From Luteimonas colneyensis (GTDB lineage: Bacteria > Pseudomonadota > Gammaproteobacteria > Xanthomonadales > Xanthomonadaceae), in the NCBI RefSeq assembly GCF_014836665.1, contig NZ_JACSQJ010000008.1, positions 1-64,000 on the forward strand: a DNA stretch of 64,000 nucleotides, given 5' to 3'. The notes beneath the pieces were generated by a model. It searched no databases. It saw only the letters and a program-made list of their open reading frames with translations, and had not been told where the DNA came from. Of this stretch, positions 9,174 to 18,306 are shown in pieces. How positions within the stretch are numbered: the first letter of the stretch is position 1; every line of letters starts with the position of its first letter. The position numbers and the translations under genes are program-made.

Positions 9174-9309
9174 ATGCGTTCCTCTGTGCTGCATGGGGGA
9201 GGCCGATGCTGGCAAACCGCGCATTCGCTCGCGATGAAGCGCGCGTGCGCGCGGCGTGCAGGCTGCCGGCGGCACTACAATCGCGGCCTGTTCCCGCACC
9301 GGATCCACG

Positions 9310-10392
9310 ATGGCCATCCATGGCGATCCCGCCCTCGACGCGCTGATGCTTCCCTTCGCCGACGGCGAGCTCGTCCGCGCGCCGGGCGCCGTGTTCCTGC
9401 GCGCGCGCGCGGGTGCGTCGCTTGCCGCGGACGAGTGGCCGGGACTGGACTGCGAAGCCCCGTTCAGGCCCGACGCCGAGGCGCTCGCGCGCGCCGGCTT
9501 CACCGTCGCCGACGAGGCGGTCGCGGCAGGCATCGGCAGTGAAGACGCCGGGCGGCCGCTGGTGCTGCTGCTTCCGCCCCGCCAGCGCGACGAGGCGCGG
9601 GCGCTGTTCGCCGAAGCGCTGGCGCGCGCGGCGCCCGGCGCGATGGTGGTGGCCAGCGTCGCCAACGACGCTGGCGCGAAATCCGCCGAAGCGGACTTCG
9701 CCCGCATCGCCGGTCCGGTGACCACGCGCAGCAAGCACAAGTGCCGCGTGTTCTGGGCGCGCGCCGGCCAGCCGGGCGGCGATCCCGCGCTCGCCGCGCA
9801 GTGGCGCGGGCTCGATGCCCCGAGGCCAGTGGCCGGCGGCCGCTTCCTGAGCCGCCCGGGCGTGTTCGCCTGGGACCGGATCGACGCCGCCTCGGCTTTG
9901 CTCGCGCAGCACCTTCCGGTCGACCTGGCCGGCCGCGCCGCCGACCTCGGCGCCGGCTACGGCTATCTCTCGGCCGAGCTGCTCGAGCGCAGCCCCGGCA
10001 TCGTCGCGCTCGACGCCTACGAGGCCGACGCGCGCGCGCTGGCGATGGCGCGCCACAACCTGGCCGGCGCGGCGTCGCGCGCCGCGCTCGCGTTCCACTG
10101 GCACGACGTGACCGCCGGCGTGCCCGGCCGCTACGACGTCGTGGTCACCAATCCGCCCTTCCACGCGCCCGACGGCCGCGAGCGCCCCGACATCGGCCGC
10201 GCCTTCATCGCCGCCGCAGCCGCGGCGCTGCGGCCGGGCGGACGCCTGTGGCTGGTCGCCAACCGCCACCTGCCCTATGAGCAGGCGCTGGGTGCCGGCT
10301 TCGGCGAAGCGCGGCTGGTGGCGCAGCAGGGCGGCTTCAAGGTCGTCGAAGCGGTGAAGGCCGCGGCGGGACGCGGAGGCTCCGCGCGATGA
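9310..10392 (+). CDS. rsmC: 16S rRNA m2G1207-type methyltransferase (RsmC-like)
   Basis: A 360-residue protein with the two-domain RsmC/RlmG layout: a degenerate N-terminal methyltransferase-like domain (about 1-170) and a catalytic C-terminal Rossmann domain (about 185-345). The SAM loop is DLGAGYGYLS and the catalytic N6/N2-type motif is NPPFH. The KHKCRVFWA segment at the domain boundary is typical. It methylates guanine N2 in 16S rRNA using SAM. Its stop overlaps the start of the pseudouridine synthase gene by 4 bases (ATGA), so two rRNA-modifying genes are coupled. Specificity for G1207 rather than 23S G1835 is inferred. Confidence 0.85.
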   Translation: MAIHGDPALDALMLPFADGELVRAPGAVFLRARAGASLAADEWPGLDCEAPFRPDAEALARAGFTVADEAVAAGIGSEDAGRPLVLLLPPRQRDEARALFAEALARAAPGAMVVASVANDAGAKSAEADFARIAGPVTTRSKHKCRVFWARAGQPGGDPALAAQWRGLDAPRPVAGGRFLSRPGVFAWDRIDAASALLAQHLPVDLAGRAADLGAGYGYLSAELLERSPGIVALDAYEADARALAMARHNLAGAASRAALAFHWHDVTAGVPGRYDVVVTNPPFHAPDGRERPDIGRAFIAAAAAALRPGGRLWLVANRHLPYEQALGAGFGEARLVAQQGGFKVVEAVKAAAGRGGSAR

Positions 10393-11087
10393 AGCTGGTC
10401 AAGTCGCTCGCCAACCTCGGCTACGGAAGCCGCAGGCAGGTCGCGCTGATGTTCCGCGAAGGTCGCGTCACGGACGCAGCGGGCGAGGTGCTCTACGCCG
10501 ACGACACGCCGCAGTGGCACGAGGTGCACGTGGACGGCGAGCCGCTGGACCCGCCACCCGGCCTGCTGCTGATGCTGCACAAGCCCGCCGGCTACACCTG
10601 CTCGACGAAGGACCGTGGCCGCCTGGTCTACGACCTGCTGCCGCCGCGCTTCGCGCACCGTTCGCCGACGCTGTCGACGGTCGGCCGCCTGGACCGCGAG
10701 ACCAGCGGCCTGCTGCTGATGACCGACGACGGCCAGCTGCTGCACCGGATCATCTCGCCGAAGTCGAAGCTTCCCAAGGTCTACGAAGCGACCCTGGCCG
10801 AACCGCTGCGCGGCGACGAGGCCGCCACCTTCGCCAGCGGCACGCTGATGCTCGACTCCGAGACCACGCCGCTGCTGCCGGCGGAACTCGAGGTCCTGTC
10901 GCCCACCCGGGCGCGCCTGACCCTGCACGAGGGCCGCTACCACCAGGTCCGCCGCATGTTCGCGGCCGTCGGCAACCACGTCGACGCCCTGCACCGCAGC
11001 CACGTCGGCGGCCTGTCGCTCGGCGACCTGCCCGAGGGCGAGTGGCGGATGCTCGACGAGTCGGACCGCACGCAGCTTTTTGCCTGA
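10389..11087 (+). CDS. rsuA: RsuA-family 16S rRNA pseudouridine synthase
   Basis: A 232-residue enzyme with an N-terminal S4-like RNA-binding region (LVKSLANLGYGSRRQVALM, residues 2-20) and a pseudouridine synthase catalytic domain from about 60. The catalytic Asp lies in GRLDRETSGLLL, and LHEGRYHQVRRMF is the conserved C-terminal motif. RsuA converts U516 of 16S rRNA. The size and the S4 domain fit RsuA better than RluE. It is coupled to the upstream methyltransferase. Confidence 0.9.
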   Translation: MKLVKSLANLGYGSRRQVALMFREGRVTDAAGEVLYADDTPQWHEVHVDGEPLDPPPGLLLMLHKPAGYTCSTKDRGRLVYDLLPPRFAHRSPTLSTVGRLDRETSGLLLMTDDGQLLHRIISPKSKLPKVYEATLAEPLRGDEAATFASGTLMLDSETTPLLPAELEVLSPTRARLTLHEGRYHQVRRMFAAVGNHVDALHRSHVGGLSLGDLPEGEWRMLDESDRTQLFA

Positions 11088-11113
11088 GGAGAAGTAGGGC
11101 CGGACGGCGCGCC

Positions 11114-11232
11114 GCAGGATCCGGCTGGCGGGGGGAGTGCTCCGCCCCGCCGCCAGCCATCCATGGCTGGAAGCGGGGGCGTGGGCCATCCATGGCCCAC
11201 TCTCCGCACTCCCCCCGCCATCCGGCTCCTGC
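11114..11232. repeat. Palindromic element A with two internal hairpins
   Basis: The outer arms, 11114-11140 and 11206-11232, are 27 nt inverted repeats with 25 matches. They contain GGCGGGGGGAGTGC and its complement. Inside are two further near-perfect palindromes: CCAGCCATCCATGGCTGG at 11153-11170 and GTGGGCCATCCATGGCCCAC at 11181-11200, both built on the core GCCATCCATGGC. Folded, this gives a stem with two side hairpins. It resembles a REP/BIME-type or MITE-like element, but I do not recognise the family. Confidence 0.75.
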
Positions 11233-11542
11233 ACCACCGTTCTTCGCGCTTCCGTGGCGAGAAGCAACAGCCGCCGCACCGTTGCCCTTACGGCACGCCG
11301 GGGCCATGGATTCACCGTGATGATCCGTCCAGGCAAGATTCGCTCCGACTCAGGGCGGGGACAGTGCTGCAGTCGAGCTGAAGCGGGCCTGGCATTGACC
11401 ACCTGCGGGAAGTGCGCCTTGGAAGGCAGCGGCCCCAACTCCGTTTTGCGACGACTCACCTGGGCTTCCTCCCAACGTGAAGCCTGGGCTGGCGGACGCG
11501 GAACTTGCCGAAGCCGCGATCAGCGGCCTTGCGGAAGCGGGA

Positions 11543-11638
11543 CTCTCCGGGGGGAGCATGGACAGCGCACAAGGACGTGCGCGGAAGGCGAATCAGCCAT
11601 GGATGGCTGCTTCGCCGGTCCATGCTCCCCCCGGAGAG
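11543..11638. repeat. Palindromic element B, same design as A
   Basis: The outer arms 11543-11563 and 11618-11638 are perfect 21-nt inverted repeats containing GGGGGGAG, as in element A. Inside are a GCGCAC/GTGCGC hairpin (11565-11582) and a 14-bp stem with one mismatch (11587-11600 with 11603-11616) whose tip is AGCCATGGATGGCT, the complement of the core in element A. The two elements share design and core but not full sequence, so they look like diverged members of one family. Confidence 0.72.
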
Positions 11639-11717
11639 GCACGCGCCCCACCCGAAGCCGACGCCCCCGAAGCCGGCGCCCCGGCGACAAACCGGCTCTC
11701 GCTGCAGGCCGGTGCCC

Positions 11718-12260
11718 TTACTCCGGATCCGTCCCCTGGAGCAGCTCGCGCCAGCCCGCATGTCCCAGCTTCTGCAACGTCTCGACGTTGCGCTCGACGA
11801 TGGCGTCCGGATCGGGAAACGCTTCGACCGCCCGCGACACGCTGTCCTCGCGCAGCAGGTGCAGCGTCGGCCACGGCGAGCGGTTGGTGAAGTTCGCGAT
11901 GTCGTCGGGACCGCTGTCGGCGAACTGGTACTGCGGATGGAAACTCGCCACCTGCAGCACGCCTTCGAGGCCGAGCTCCTCCACCAGCGCATCGGCCGTG
12001 TCGAGGAAATCGTTGTAGTCGAGGAAGTCGCCCAGCACCTGCGGATGCACGATCAGCGTCGTATCGACCTCCGCCGCCGGCGTATCGCGCAGGCGCACCA
12101 GCTCCTCGCCGAGCTCCGCGAGCAGCGCCTCCTCGTCGCGCGCCTCGCTCAGTACCATCCTCACCTGGCCCTTGTTCACCACCGCCTTGGCGAACGGACA
12201 GAGGTTCAGGCCGATGACCGCGCGCTCGAGCCAGCGCCGGGTGTCGTAGATCGGATCCAT
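11718..12260 (-). CDS. DUF1415 family protein
   Basis: A 180-residue soluble protein that matches DUF1415 throughout: it begins with RRWLERAVIGLNLCPFAKAV, then VDTTLIVHPQVLGDFLDYNDFLD in the middle and VASFHPQYQFADS, followed by NRSPWPTLHLLRE. The conserved Cys and the HPQYQF motif suggest an enzyme, but no activity is assigned to the family. Its start codon shares one base with the yajQ stop (TGATG), so the two are translationally linked. Confidence 0.88.
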   Translation of the reverse strand: MDPIYDTRRWLERAVIGLNLCPFAKAVVNKGQVRMVLSEARDEEALLAELGEELVRLRDTPAAEVDTTLIVHPQVLGDFLDYNDFLDTADALVEELGLEGVLQVASFHPQYQFADSGPDDIANFTNRSPWPTLHLLREDSVSRAVEAFPDPDAIVERNVETLQKLGHAGWRELLQGTDPE

Positions 12261-12742
12261 CAGTCGCGGAAGTTGTCGAACTGCAGCGGCAGCTCGAAAT
12301 CGCCGGCGCGCAGCAGCGCCATCACCGCCTGCAGGTCGTCGCGCTTCTTGCCCGTCACGCGCAGCTTGTCGCCGTTGACCTGGGTGTCGACCTTCAGCTT
12401 CGCGGCCTTGATCTCGCCCTGGATCTTCTTCGCCAGCTCGCGGCCGATGCCCTGTTTGACCGTGACCTTCTGGCGCGCGCCGGCGACGTTACTCTCGACG
12501 TCGCCGAATTCCAGGCAGCGGGTATCGATCTTCCGGGCCGCCAGCCGTGCCCGCAGGATGTCGGTCATCTGCTGCAGCTGGAAGTCGCTGGGCGCGCGCT
12601 GGGTGATCACCGCGTCCTCGCGCTCGAAGGCCGCGTCGACGCCCTTGAAATCGAAGCGCGTGGACAGCTCGCGGTTGGCCTGGTCGACGGCGTTGGTGAG
12701 TTCGTGGGTGTCGACTTCCGAGACGATGTCGAAGGACGGCAT
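12260..12742 (-). CDS. yajQ: YajQ family cyclic-di-GMP-binding protein
   Basis: A 160-residue protein with the YajQ start (MPSFDIVSEVDTHELTNAVD), the RFDFKGVDAAF strand and the closing LPLQFDNFRD. In Xanthomonas campestris the YajQ homologue binds cyclic di-GMP and alters virulence gene expression through an LysR regulator; whether that holds here is inference. The Met at 12742 is chosen over 12787 because family members start with M-P-S-F-D. It is followed without a gap by DUF1415. Confidence 0.93.
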   Translation of the reverse strand: MPSFDIVSEVDTHELTNAVDQANRELSTRFDFKGVDAAFEREDAVITQRAPSDFQLQQMTDILRARLAARKIDTRCLEFGDVESNVAGARQKVTVKQGIGRELAKKIQGEIKAAKLKVDTQVNGDKLRVTGKKRDDLQAVMALLRAGDFELPLQFDNFRD

Positions 12743-12848
12743 GGCGCGTTTTCCGGTGCGGGGGAACAGGCGCTCAGGGTACCGCAACGCCGATCGCCGG
12801 GCCCTCGTGCATCATGTGCGCCCCGCTCCCCAACGCCCGGACTCCGCC

Positions 12849-13754
12849 ATGCCTGATGCCGCCTCACGCGACCACCGCCTGGGCGTGGTCGCGATGCTGT
12901 TCGCGGTCGCCGTGCTGTGCGTGATGGACGCCTGCATGAAGCAGCTGGCCGGGCACTACCCGCCGATGCAGGTGGCGGCGCTGCGCGGTGCGGTGGGACT
13001 GCCGCTGGTGCTGGCCTGGGCGCTGGCGACCACGGGCCTGGGTCCGCTGTTCCGCGTGCACTGGCCGCTGCACCTGCTGCGCGGCGTGCTCGGCGTGCTG
13101 TTCCTCTCCTGCTTCGTGGCCGGGCTGCGCGACCTGCCGATGTCGACCGCCTATGCGATCAGCTTCGTCGGCCCGCTGCTGGTGACCGCGATGGCGGTGC
13201 CGCTGCTGCGCGAGCACGTGGGCCCGCGGCGCTGGACCGCGATCGTGGTCGGCATCCTTGGCGTGCTGGTGGTGCTGCGCCCCGGTGGCGAGGGCGTGCT
13301 GGCCCGCCCGGGCCTGCTGGTGCTGTTGGGCACCGTCTGCTACGCCGCTTCGGTGGTGACCGTGCGCATGCTGGCGCAGCGCGACAGCGCGCAGGCGCTG
13401 GTGTTCTGGTTCCTCGGCATGGTGGCCGTGGGTGCCGGCCTGCTGGCCTGGCCCGAGTGGGTTCCGCTGCGCGCGGCGGACGCCTGGCTGCTGGCCGGGG
13501 TCGCGGTCTCCGGCACCCTCGGCCAGGTGGCGCTGACGCATGCGTTCCGGCTCGGCGAGGCCTCGCTGATCGCGCCGCTGGAATACACCGCACTGGTCTG
13601 GGTGGTGCTGCTCGACGTGGTGCTCTGGGGCGTGCTGCCGGACGGCATGACCTGGCTGGGCGCCGCGATCATCGTGGTCAGCGGGCTGTACCTGATGCGC
13701 CGCGAGCGCGTGGTGCGCGGCCAGGTCGCGCCCGTGCAGGACACGGTGCCGTAG
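12849..13754 (+). CDS. EamA/DMT-family permease
   Basis: A 301-residue integral membrane protein with ten predicted helices in two EamA repeats, each about 140 residues. The first repeat ends near LGVLVVLRPGG, the second near AAIIVVSGLYLMRRE. The MSTAYAISFVGPLL and LIAPLEYTALVW segments are typical of the RhaT/YdcZ-type drug/metabolite exporters. The substrate cannot be read from sequence. The gene is divergent from yajQ, with about 105 bases between them. Confidence 0.88.
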   Translation: MPDAASRDHRLGVVAMLFAVAVLCVMDACMKQLAGHYPPMQVAALRGAVGLPLVLAWALATTGLGPLFRVHWPLHLLRGVLGVLFLSCFVAGLRDLPMSTAYAISFVGPLLVTAMAVPLLREHVGPRRWTAIVVGILGVLVVLRPGGEGVLARPGLLVLLGTVCYAASVVTVRMLAQRDSAQALVFWFLGMVAVGAGLLAWPEWVPLRAADAWLLAGVAVSGTLGQVALTHAFRLGEASLIAPLEYTALVWVVLLDVVLWGVLPDGMTWLGAAIIVVSGLYLMRRERVVRGQVAPVQDTVP

Positions 13755-13781
13755 CGCGTCGAGAGGCGTCTCGAAGCCGCC

Positions 13782-13814
13782 GAAAAAGGAAGCGGGCCCG
13801 CAAGGGGCCCGCTT
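13782..13814 (-). terminator. Terminator of the OmpW gene
   Basis: A 10-bp perfect stem AAGCGGGCCC / GGGCCCGCTT (13790-13799 with 13805-13814) is followed on the minus strand by a T run at 13783-13787. It lies 24 bases past the minus-strand OmpW stop and also 35 bases past the plus-strand EamA gene, so it can serve both. Confidence 0.75.
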
Positions 13815-13837
13815 CGGTCACGCGAAAGGACTGGCGG

Positions 13838-14464
13838 TCAGAAGCGCGCGCCGATGCCGACGCCCACCATCACCGGGTCGAGCTTGGCGTCGCCGGCCTT
13901 CTCGCCGCCGATGTGCACGTCGGAATCGGCCTGGAAGTAGCGCGCGTCGGCGCGGGCGAACCAGGTCGGACTGATGTTGACGTCCATGCCGACCGTCGCC
14001 ACCGCGCCCTTGGCGGTTTCCACGCCCACGCGCTGGCCGGCGGCCGTCGGCGTTTCGCTGTCGTAGTTGGTCTCGTGGTAACCGAGGCCCACGAACGGGC
14101 GGACGATGCTGTCCTGGGTGCCAAAGCGGTACTGGCCGCTCAGCGAGTACGGCTGGGCATCCACGCTGCCGGCCTTGCCGGCCGCGGTGTTGACGCGCTG
14201 GCCGTAGCTGTCGGCGGCCCAGGCCTCGACCCCCCAGTTGTCGGTGATGTGGTAGGTGACGCCCAGCGTCGGCGTACCCTCGCCGTCGAACTGCGTGCGG
14301 GTACCGGCGATCTCGGGGTTGCGCGTGGGCTCGACCAGCGAATAGCCGGCGGTCACCGAGACGCGCTTGTCGGGGGCGTTGTCCTGGGCGAAGGCCGAAG
14401 GCGCGATGGCCAGGGCCAGCGCCGCGGGGACCAGGATCTTCGTGATGGGGGCAATGCGGGACAT
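13838..14464 (-). CDS. OmpW-family outer-membrane protein
   Basis: A 208-residue exported protein. The signal peptide ends at AFA (residue 26). The mature part is rich in alternating hydrophobic strands: VSVTAGYSLVEP, TPTLGVTYHITDNWGVEAW, IVRPFVGLGYHETNY, PTWFARADARYF, and a C-terminal VGVGIGARF ending in Phe, the outer-membrane assembly signal. This fits the eight-stranded OmpW barrel. A GAGGAGAT ribosome site precedes the ATG. The transported solute is not known. Confidence 0.85.
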   Translation of the reverse strand: MSRIAPITKILVPAALALAIAPSAFAQDNAPDKRVSVTAGYSLVEPTRNPEIAGTRTQFDGEGTPTLGVTYHITDNWGVEAWAADSYGQRVNTAAGKAGSVDAQPYSLSGQYRFGTQDSIVRPFVGLGYHETNYDSETPTAAGQRVGVETAKGAVATVGMDVNISPTWFARADARYFQADSDVHIGGEKAGDAKLDPVMVGVGIGARF

Positions 14465-14753
14465 GGGGGATCTCCTCGTTACTTGCGTATGGGCCCCGGG
14501 GAGTGGGGCGCCGCCACCCTAGCGACGCGTGCATGAATCACGCTTGTCGCGGAGGCGGGTTCGAGGGGAACTTCTGCACGCGCGGTTCATGCACCGCACG
14601 CGGCGTCGACGGCCTTGAACCGGCCATGACCCGCCGGCAGCCGTGGCGCATGGGGGCTACGGCCGCCGCGGCAGGGCGTCGGGGACGAGGTTGGCGCGTG
14701 CATCGCGCGGGGCCACAATAGCGGTCCGCCCGAATGTCCGTGGAGATCCCCCG

Positions 14754-16175
14754 ATGGCCAGCCCCCAGGAAGCGCGTGTCCCCGACATCGGAGGCTTCGA
14801 CGATGTGCCGGTGATCGAGGTGCTGGTCGCCGCCGGCGACACGGTCGCGAAGGACCAGAGCCTGATCACGCTCGAATCGGACAAAGCCACGATGGAAGTG
14901 CCGGCGCCGTTCGCGGGCGTGGTGCGCGAGGTCAAGGTCAAGGTGGGCGACACGCTGTCCGAGGGCGGGCTGGTGGCCCTGATCGAGCCGGCCGGCGATG
15001 CCGCCGCGGATCCTGCGCCGGCGGCCTCCGAGGCCGCGAAGCCGGCCAAGGCCGGGGCGGGCGACGCGTCGCGCGCGCAGCCCGAGGCCGCCGCGGCGAC
15101 CACCCGTGCGGCCGAGACCGGCTCCCGGGTGGAGCCGGTGGCCGTGCCGGCGCAGCCCGACAACATCGCCAGGGCCTCGATCGACCGCGAGCCTCCGGGT
15201 GGCCCGGACCGCGCGGCCCCGCCGCGGGTCCTCGACGCCGACGCGGTGATGCCCGACAAGGTGCCCTACGCCAGCCCCGCGGTGCGCCTGTTCGCGCGCG
15301 AGCTCGGCGTCGACCTGCAGCAGGTGCCGGGCAGCGCCCGCGGCGGCCGCATCACCCGCGAGGACGTGCAGCAGTTCGTGAAGTCGGCGCTGGCCGGCGG
15401 CGCCGCGGCGGGCGGCCGGGTGGCCGGCGGCGGCGGGCTCGACCTGCTGCCGTGGCCGAAGGTGGACTTCTCGAAGTTCGGCGAGGTCGAAGAGAAGCCG
15501 CTGTCGAGGATCCAGAAGATCAGCGGCGCCAACCTCGCGCGCAACTGGGCGATGATCCCGCACGTCACCCAGCACGACGACGCCGACATCACCGACCTCG
15601 AGGCGCTGCGCGTCGCCCTGAACCGGGAAAACGAAAAGGCCGGCATCAAGCTCACCATGCTCGCCTTCATCATGAAGGCCGTGGTGTCCGCGCTGCAGAA
15701 GTACCCGCAGTTCAACGCCTCGCTCGACGCCTCGGGCGAGACGCTGATCCTGAAGAAGTACTTCCACGTCGGCTTCGCGGCCGACACCCCGAACGGCCTC
15801 GTGGTCCCGGTGGTGCGCGACGTCGACCGCAAGGGCATCAACGAGATCGCGCAGGAAACCTCCGCGCTGGCGAAGAAGGCGCGCGAAGGCAAGCTCGGCC
15901 CGGCCGACATGTCCGGCGGCTGCTTCTCGATCAGTTCGCTCGGCGGCATCGGCGGCACCAGCTTCACGCCGATCGTCAATGCGCCGGAAGTGGCGATCCT
16001 GGGGGTGTCGAAGTCGGCGATGCAGCCGGTCTGGAACGGCGAGAAGTTCAAGCCGCGGCTGGTGCTGCCGCTCTCGCTGTCCTATGACCACCGGGTGATC
16101 GACGGTGCCGCGGCGGCGCGCTTCACCGCCCATCTCGTACAGCTGCTCGGCGACATGCGCCGGGCCATGCTCTGA
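14754..16175 (+). CDS. aceF: Pyruvate dehydrogenase E2, dihydrolipoyl acetyltransferase
   Basis: A 473-residue acyltransferase of the pyruvate dehydrogenase complex. There is one lipoyl domain at about 5-80 with the lipoylated K44 in [10 protein letters not shown], an Ala/Pro linker, a peripheral subunit-binding domain (about 168-207, [16 protein letters not shown] to [10 protein letters not shown]), and the catalytic domain from about 235 with [13 protein letters not shown] near the end. A single lipoyl domain is fewer than the three of E. coli AceF. The start at 14754 is preceded by GGAG. The E3 gene follows after 10 bases; E1 (aceE) is not in the window. Confidence 0.95.
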   Translation: MASPQEARVPDIGGFDDVPVIEVLVAAGDTVAKDQSLITLESDKATMEVPAPFAGVVREVKVKVGDTLSEGGLVALIEPAGDAAADPAPAASEAAKPAKAGAGDASRAQPEAAAATTRAAETGSRVEPVAVPAQPDNIARASIDREPPGGPDRAAPPRVLDADAVMPDKVPYASPAVRLFARELGVDLQQVPGSARGGRITREDVQQFVKSALAGGAAAGGRVAGGGGLDLLPWPKVDFSKFGEVEEKPLSRIQKISGANLARNWAMIPHVTQHDDADITDLEALRVALNRENEKAGIKLTMLAFIMKAVVSALQKYPQFNASLDASGETLILKKYFHVGFAADTPNGLVVPVVRDVDRKGINEIAQETSALAKKAREGKLGPADMSGGCFSISSLGGIGGTSFTPIVNAPEVAILGVSKSAMQPVWNGEKFKPRLVLPLSLSYDHRVIDGAAAARFTAHLVQLLGDMRRAML

Positions 16176-16185
16176 GGACGCGGCC

Positions 16186-18051
16186 ATGGCGAACACGATC
16201 GAAGTGAAGGTGCCCGACATCGGCGGTTTCGACGACGTCCCGGTGATCGAAGTGCTGGTGGCGGTCGGCGACACCGTCGCCGTCGACCAGGGCCTGGCGA
16301 CGCTGGAGTCGGACAAGGCGACGATGGAAGTGCCCTCGTCGGCTGCCGGCACGGTGCGCGAGCTGCGCATCAAGGTCGGTGACAGGGTCGCCGAAGGCAG
16401 CGTCGTGCTGGTGCTCGAGGTCGAAGGCGAGGGCGGCGGCGACGCGCCTGTGCCGGCGAAGGATGGCGCGGCGCCGGAAGACGCGCCTGCGCCGGCGAAG
16501 GCCGACGCCCCCGCCGCTGCGTCCGCCGCGGGTGCGTCGAAGGACGCGGGCCCCGGCAAGCCGCCGGTCGCGCGCTCGCACCGCGCCCCGGCCGAGCCGG
16601 AGGCAGCGGCGGCCGCTGCATCCAGCGGCCGCAAGGCCGACGTCGAATGCCGCATCGTCGTGCTCGGTGCCGGCCCCGGCGGCTACACCGCCGCCTTCCG
16701 CGCCGCCGACCTCGGCCTCGACACCGTGCTGGTCGAGCGCTACCAGAGCCTGGGCGGCGTCTGCCTCAACGTCGGCTGCATCCCGTCGAAGGCGCTGCTG
16801 CACGCGGCCGACGTGATCGACCAGGCCGCGCACGCCAGCGCCTTCGGCGTCGACTTCGGCGCGCCGAAGATCGACCTTGGCACCCTGCGCGGCTACAAGG
16901 ACAACGTGGTCGGCCAGCTCACGAAGGGCCTGGCCGGCATGGCGAAGCAGCGCAAGGTGCGCGTGCTGCAGGGCACCGGCCGCTTCGTGTCGGCCAACGA
17001 GATCGAAGTCACCGGCGACGACGGCAAGGTCCAGCTGCTGCGCTTCGAGCAGTGCATCATCGCCGCCGGCTCGCAGGCGCTGAAGCTGCCCGGTTTCCCC
17101 TGGGACGATCCGCGGGTGATGGATTCGACCGACGCGCTGCAGCTGGCCGACGTGCCGAAGAAGCTGCTGGTGGTCGGCGGCGGCATCATCGGCCTGGAAA
17201 TGGCGACGGTGTACCGCGGGCTGGGCAGCGAGGTGACCGTGGTCGAACTCGCCGACCAACTGATCCCCGGCGCCGATCGCGACCTGGTCAAGCCGCTGGC
17301 CGATCGCCTGAAGAAGCAGGGCGTGGCCGTGCACCTGAAGACGAAGGTCGTGGAGGCGAAGGCCGCCAAGAAGGGCATCGACGTCGCCTTCGAAGGCGAC
17401 AGCATCCCCGACGGCAAGCTCTACGACCGCGTGCTCGTGGCCGTGGGCCGCGCGCCGAACGGCGGGAAGATCGACGCGGAGAAGGCCGGCGTGCGCGTAG
17501 GCGAGCGCGGCTTCATCGAGGTCGACGCGCAGATGCGCACCAGCGCGCCGCACATCTTCGCCATCGGCGACATCGTCGGGCAGCCGATGCTGGCCCACAA
17601 GGCGACGCACGAGGGCAAGCTGGCCGCGGAAGTGGCCGCCGGCGAAAAGAAGGAATGGGTCGCGCGGGTGATCCCGTCGGTGGCCTATACCGACCCGGAG
17701 ATCGCCTGGGTGGGCGTGACCGAGAACGAGGCGAAGGCCAAGGGGCTCAAGGTCGGCGTCGGCAAGTTCCCGTGGGCGGCCAGCGGCCGCGCCATCGGCC
17801 TGGCGCGCACCGAAGGCTTCACCAAGCTGGTGTTCGACGAGGCCACGCAGCGCGTGGTCGGCGCCGGCATCGTCGGTGTGCACGCGGGCGAGCTGATCTC
17901 CGAGGCCGCGCTGGCGATCGAGATGGGCGCGGAAGTTGGCGACATCGCCCACACCATCCATCCGCACCCGACGCTGGGCGAATCGGTGGCGATGGCCGCC
18001 GAGGTCTACGACGGCACGATCACCGACCTCTACATCCCGAAGCGCAAGTAG
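16186..18051 (+). CDS. lpdA: Dihydrolipoyl dehydrogenase E3 with N-terminal lipoyl domain
   Basis: A 621-residue flavoenzyme that reoxidises dihydrolipoamide using NAD+. Unlike the usual 470-residue E3, it carries an N-terminal lipoyl domain (about 3-80, K44 in [10 protein letters not shown]) and an Ala/Pro linker to about 148. The FAD-binding motif is VVLGAGPGGYTAA, the redox disulfide is in GGVCLNVGCIPSK, the NAD site begins VVGGGIIGLEMA and the C-terminal dimer interface has the His-Pro pair HPHPTLGE. The lipoyl domain is nearly the same as that of the E2 gene next door, which points to duplication. Lipoyl-E3 fusions are known in several beta- and gammaproteobacteria. Confidence 0.95.
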   Translation: MANTIEVKVPDIGGFDDVPVIEVLVAVGDTVAVDQGLATLESDKATMEVPSSAAGTVRELRIKVGDRVAEGSVVLVLEVEGEGGGDAPVPAKDGAAPEDAPAPAKADAPAAASAAGASKDAGPGKPPVARSHRAPAEPEAAAAAASSGRKADVECRIVVLGAGPGGYTAAFRAADLGLDTVLVERYQSLGGVCLNVGCIPSKALLHAADVIDQAAHASAFGVDFGAPKIDLGTLRGYKDNVVGQLTKGLAGMAKQRKVRVLQGTGRFVSANEIEVTGDDGKVQLLRFEQCIIAAGSQALKLPGFPWDDPRVMDSTDALQLADVPKKLLVVGGGIIGLEMATVYRGLGSEVTVVELADQLIPGADRDLVKPLADRLKKQGVAVHLKTKVVEAKAAKKGIDVAFEGDSIPDGKLYDRVLVAVGRAPNGGKIDAEKAGVRVGERGFIEVDAQMRTSAPHIFAIGDIVGQPMLAHKATHEGKLAAEVAAGEKKEWVARVIPSVAYTDPEIAWVGVTENEAKAKGLKVGVGKFPWAASGRAIGLARTEGFTKLVFDEATQRVVGAGIVGVHAGELISEAALAIEMGAEVGDIAHTIHPHPTLGESVAMAAEVYDGTITDLYIPKRK

Positions 18052-18102
18052 GCCGGCCGCGCGCCGGCCGCGCCTCCCCGCCCCGTCCCCGGGGTGGGGC
18101 GG
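18051..18102 (+). terminator. Possible hairpins after lpdA
   Basis: Two dyads follow the stop codon: GGCCGGC / GCCGGCC (18051-18057 with 18063-18069) and CGCCCC..CCCC / GGGG.GGGGCG (18079-18101). No U tract follows, so termination is only suggested. The remaining bases to 18306 hold no gene that I can support. Confidence 0.35.
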
Positions 18103-18306
18103 CAGGCCGCATCCGGCGCGCCGGTGTGACCGCGCGCACATCGACGCCGTCACTGCGTCGCGCTTCCCGTCCCCTTAGGGCCGACCCCATCTGGCGCCTT
18201 CCCCCCGCGGCCGCGTATCCGGTAGCGGCGGGCGCGATCGCGCGCCCGCTGGTCCGGTTCCGGGAACGGGGGGAGCCAAGCGCCAGAGGCGCAACGAGGG
18301 GTCGAG

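Larger units (their letters stand above)
11088..11717. other. Gene-free stretch with two palindromic elements
   Basis: No open reading frame here looks coding: the frames that cross it have no start signal and read through hairpins. The stretch holds two large inverted-repeat elements (listed separately at 11114-11232 and 11543-11638) and about 310 bp between them in which I see only short dyads. It separates rsuA (plus) from DUF1415 (minus), which converge on it, so the elements may also end transcription. Confidence 0.6.

Noticed and set aside
11137-12018. Plus-strand open frame through the palindromic region
   Set aside because: It passes through both hairpin elements and then antisense to DUF1415, without a ribosome site or domain.
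14465-14753. Small frames between ompW and aceF
   Set aside because: The 72-codon frame at 14503-14721 has no ribosome site and an unlikely composition; I treat the interval as non-coding leader sequence.
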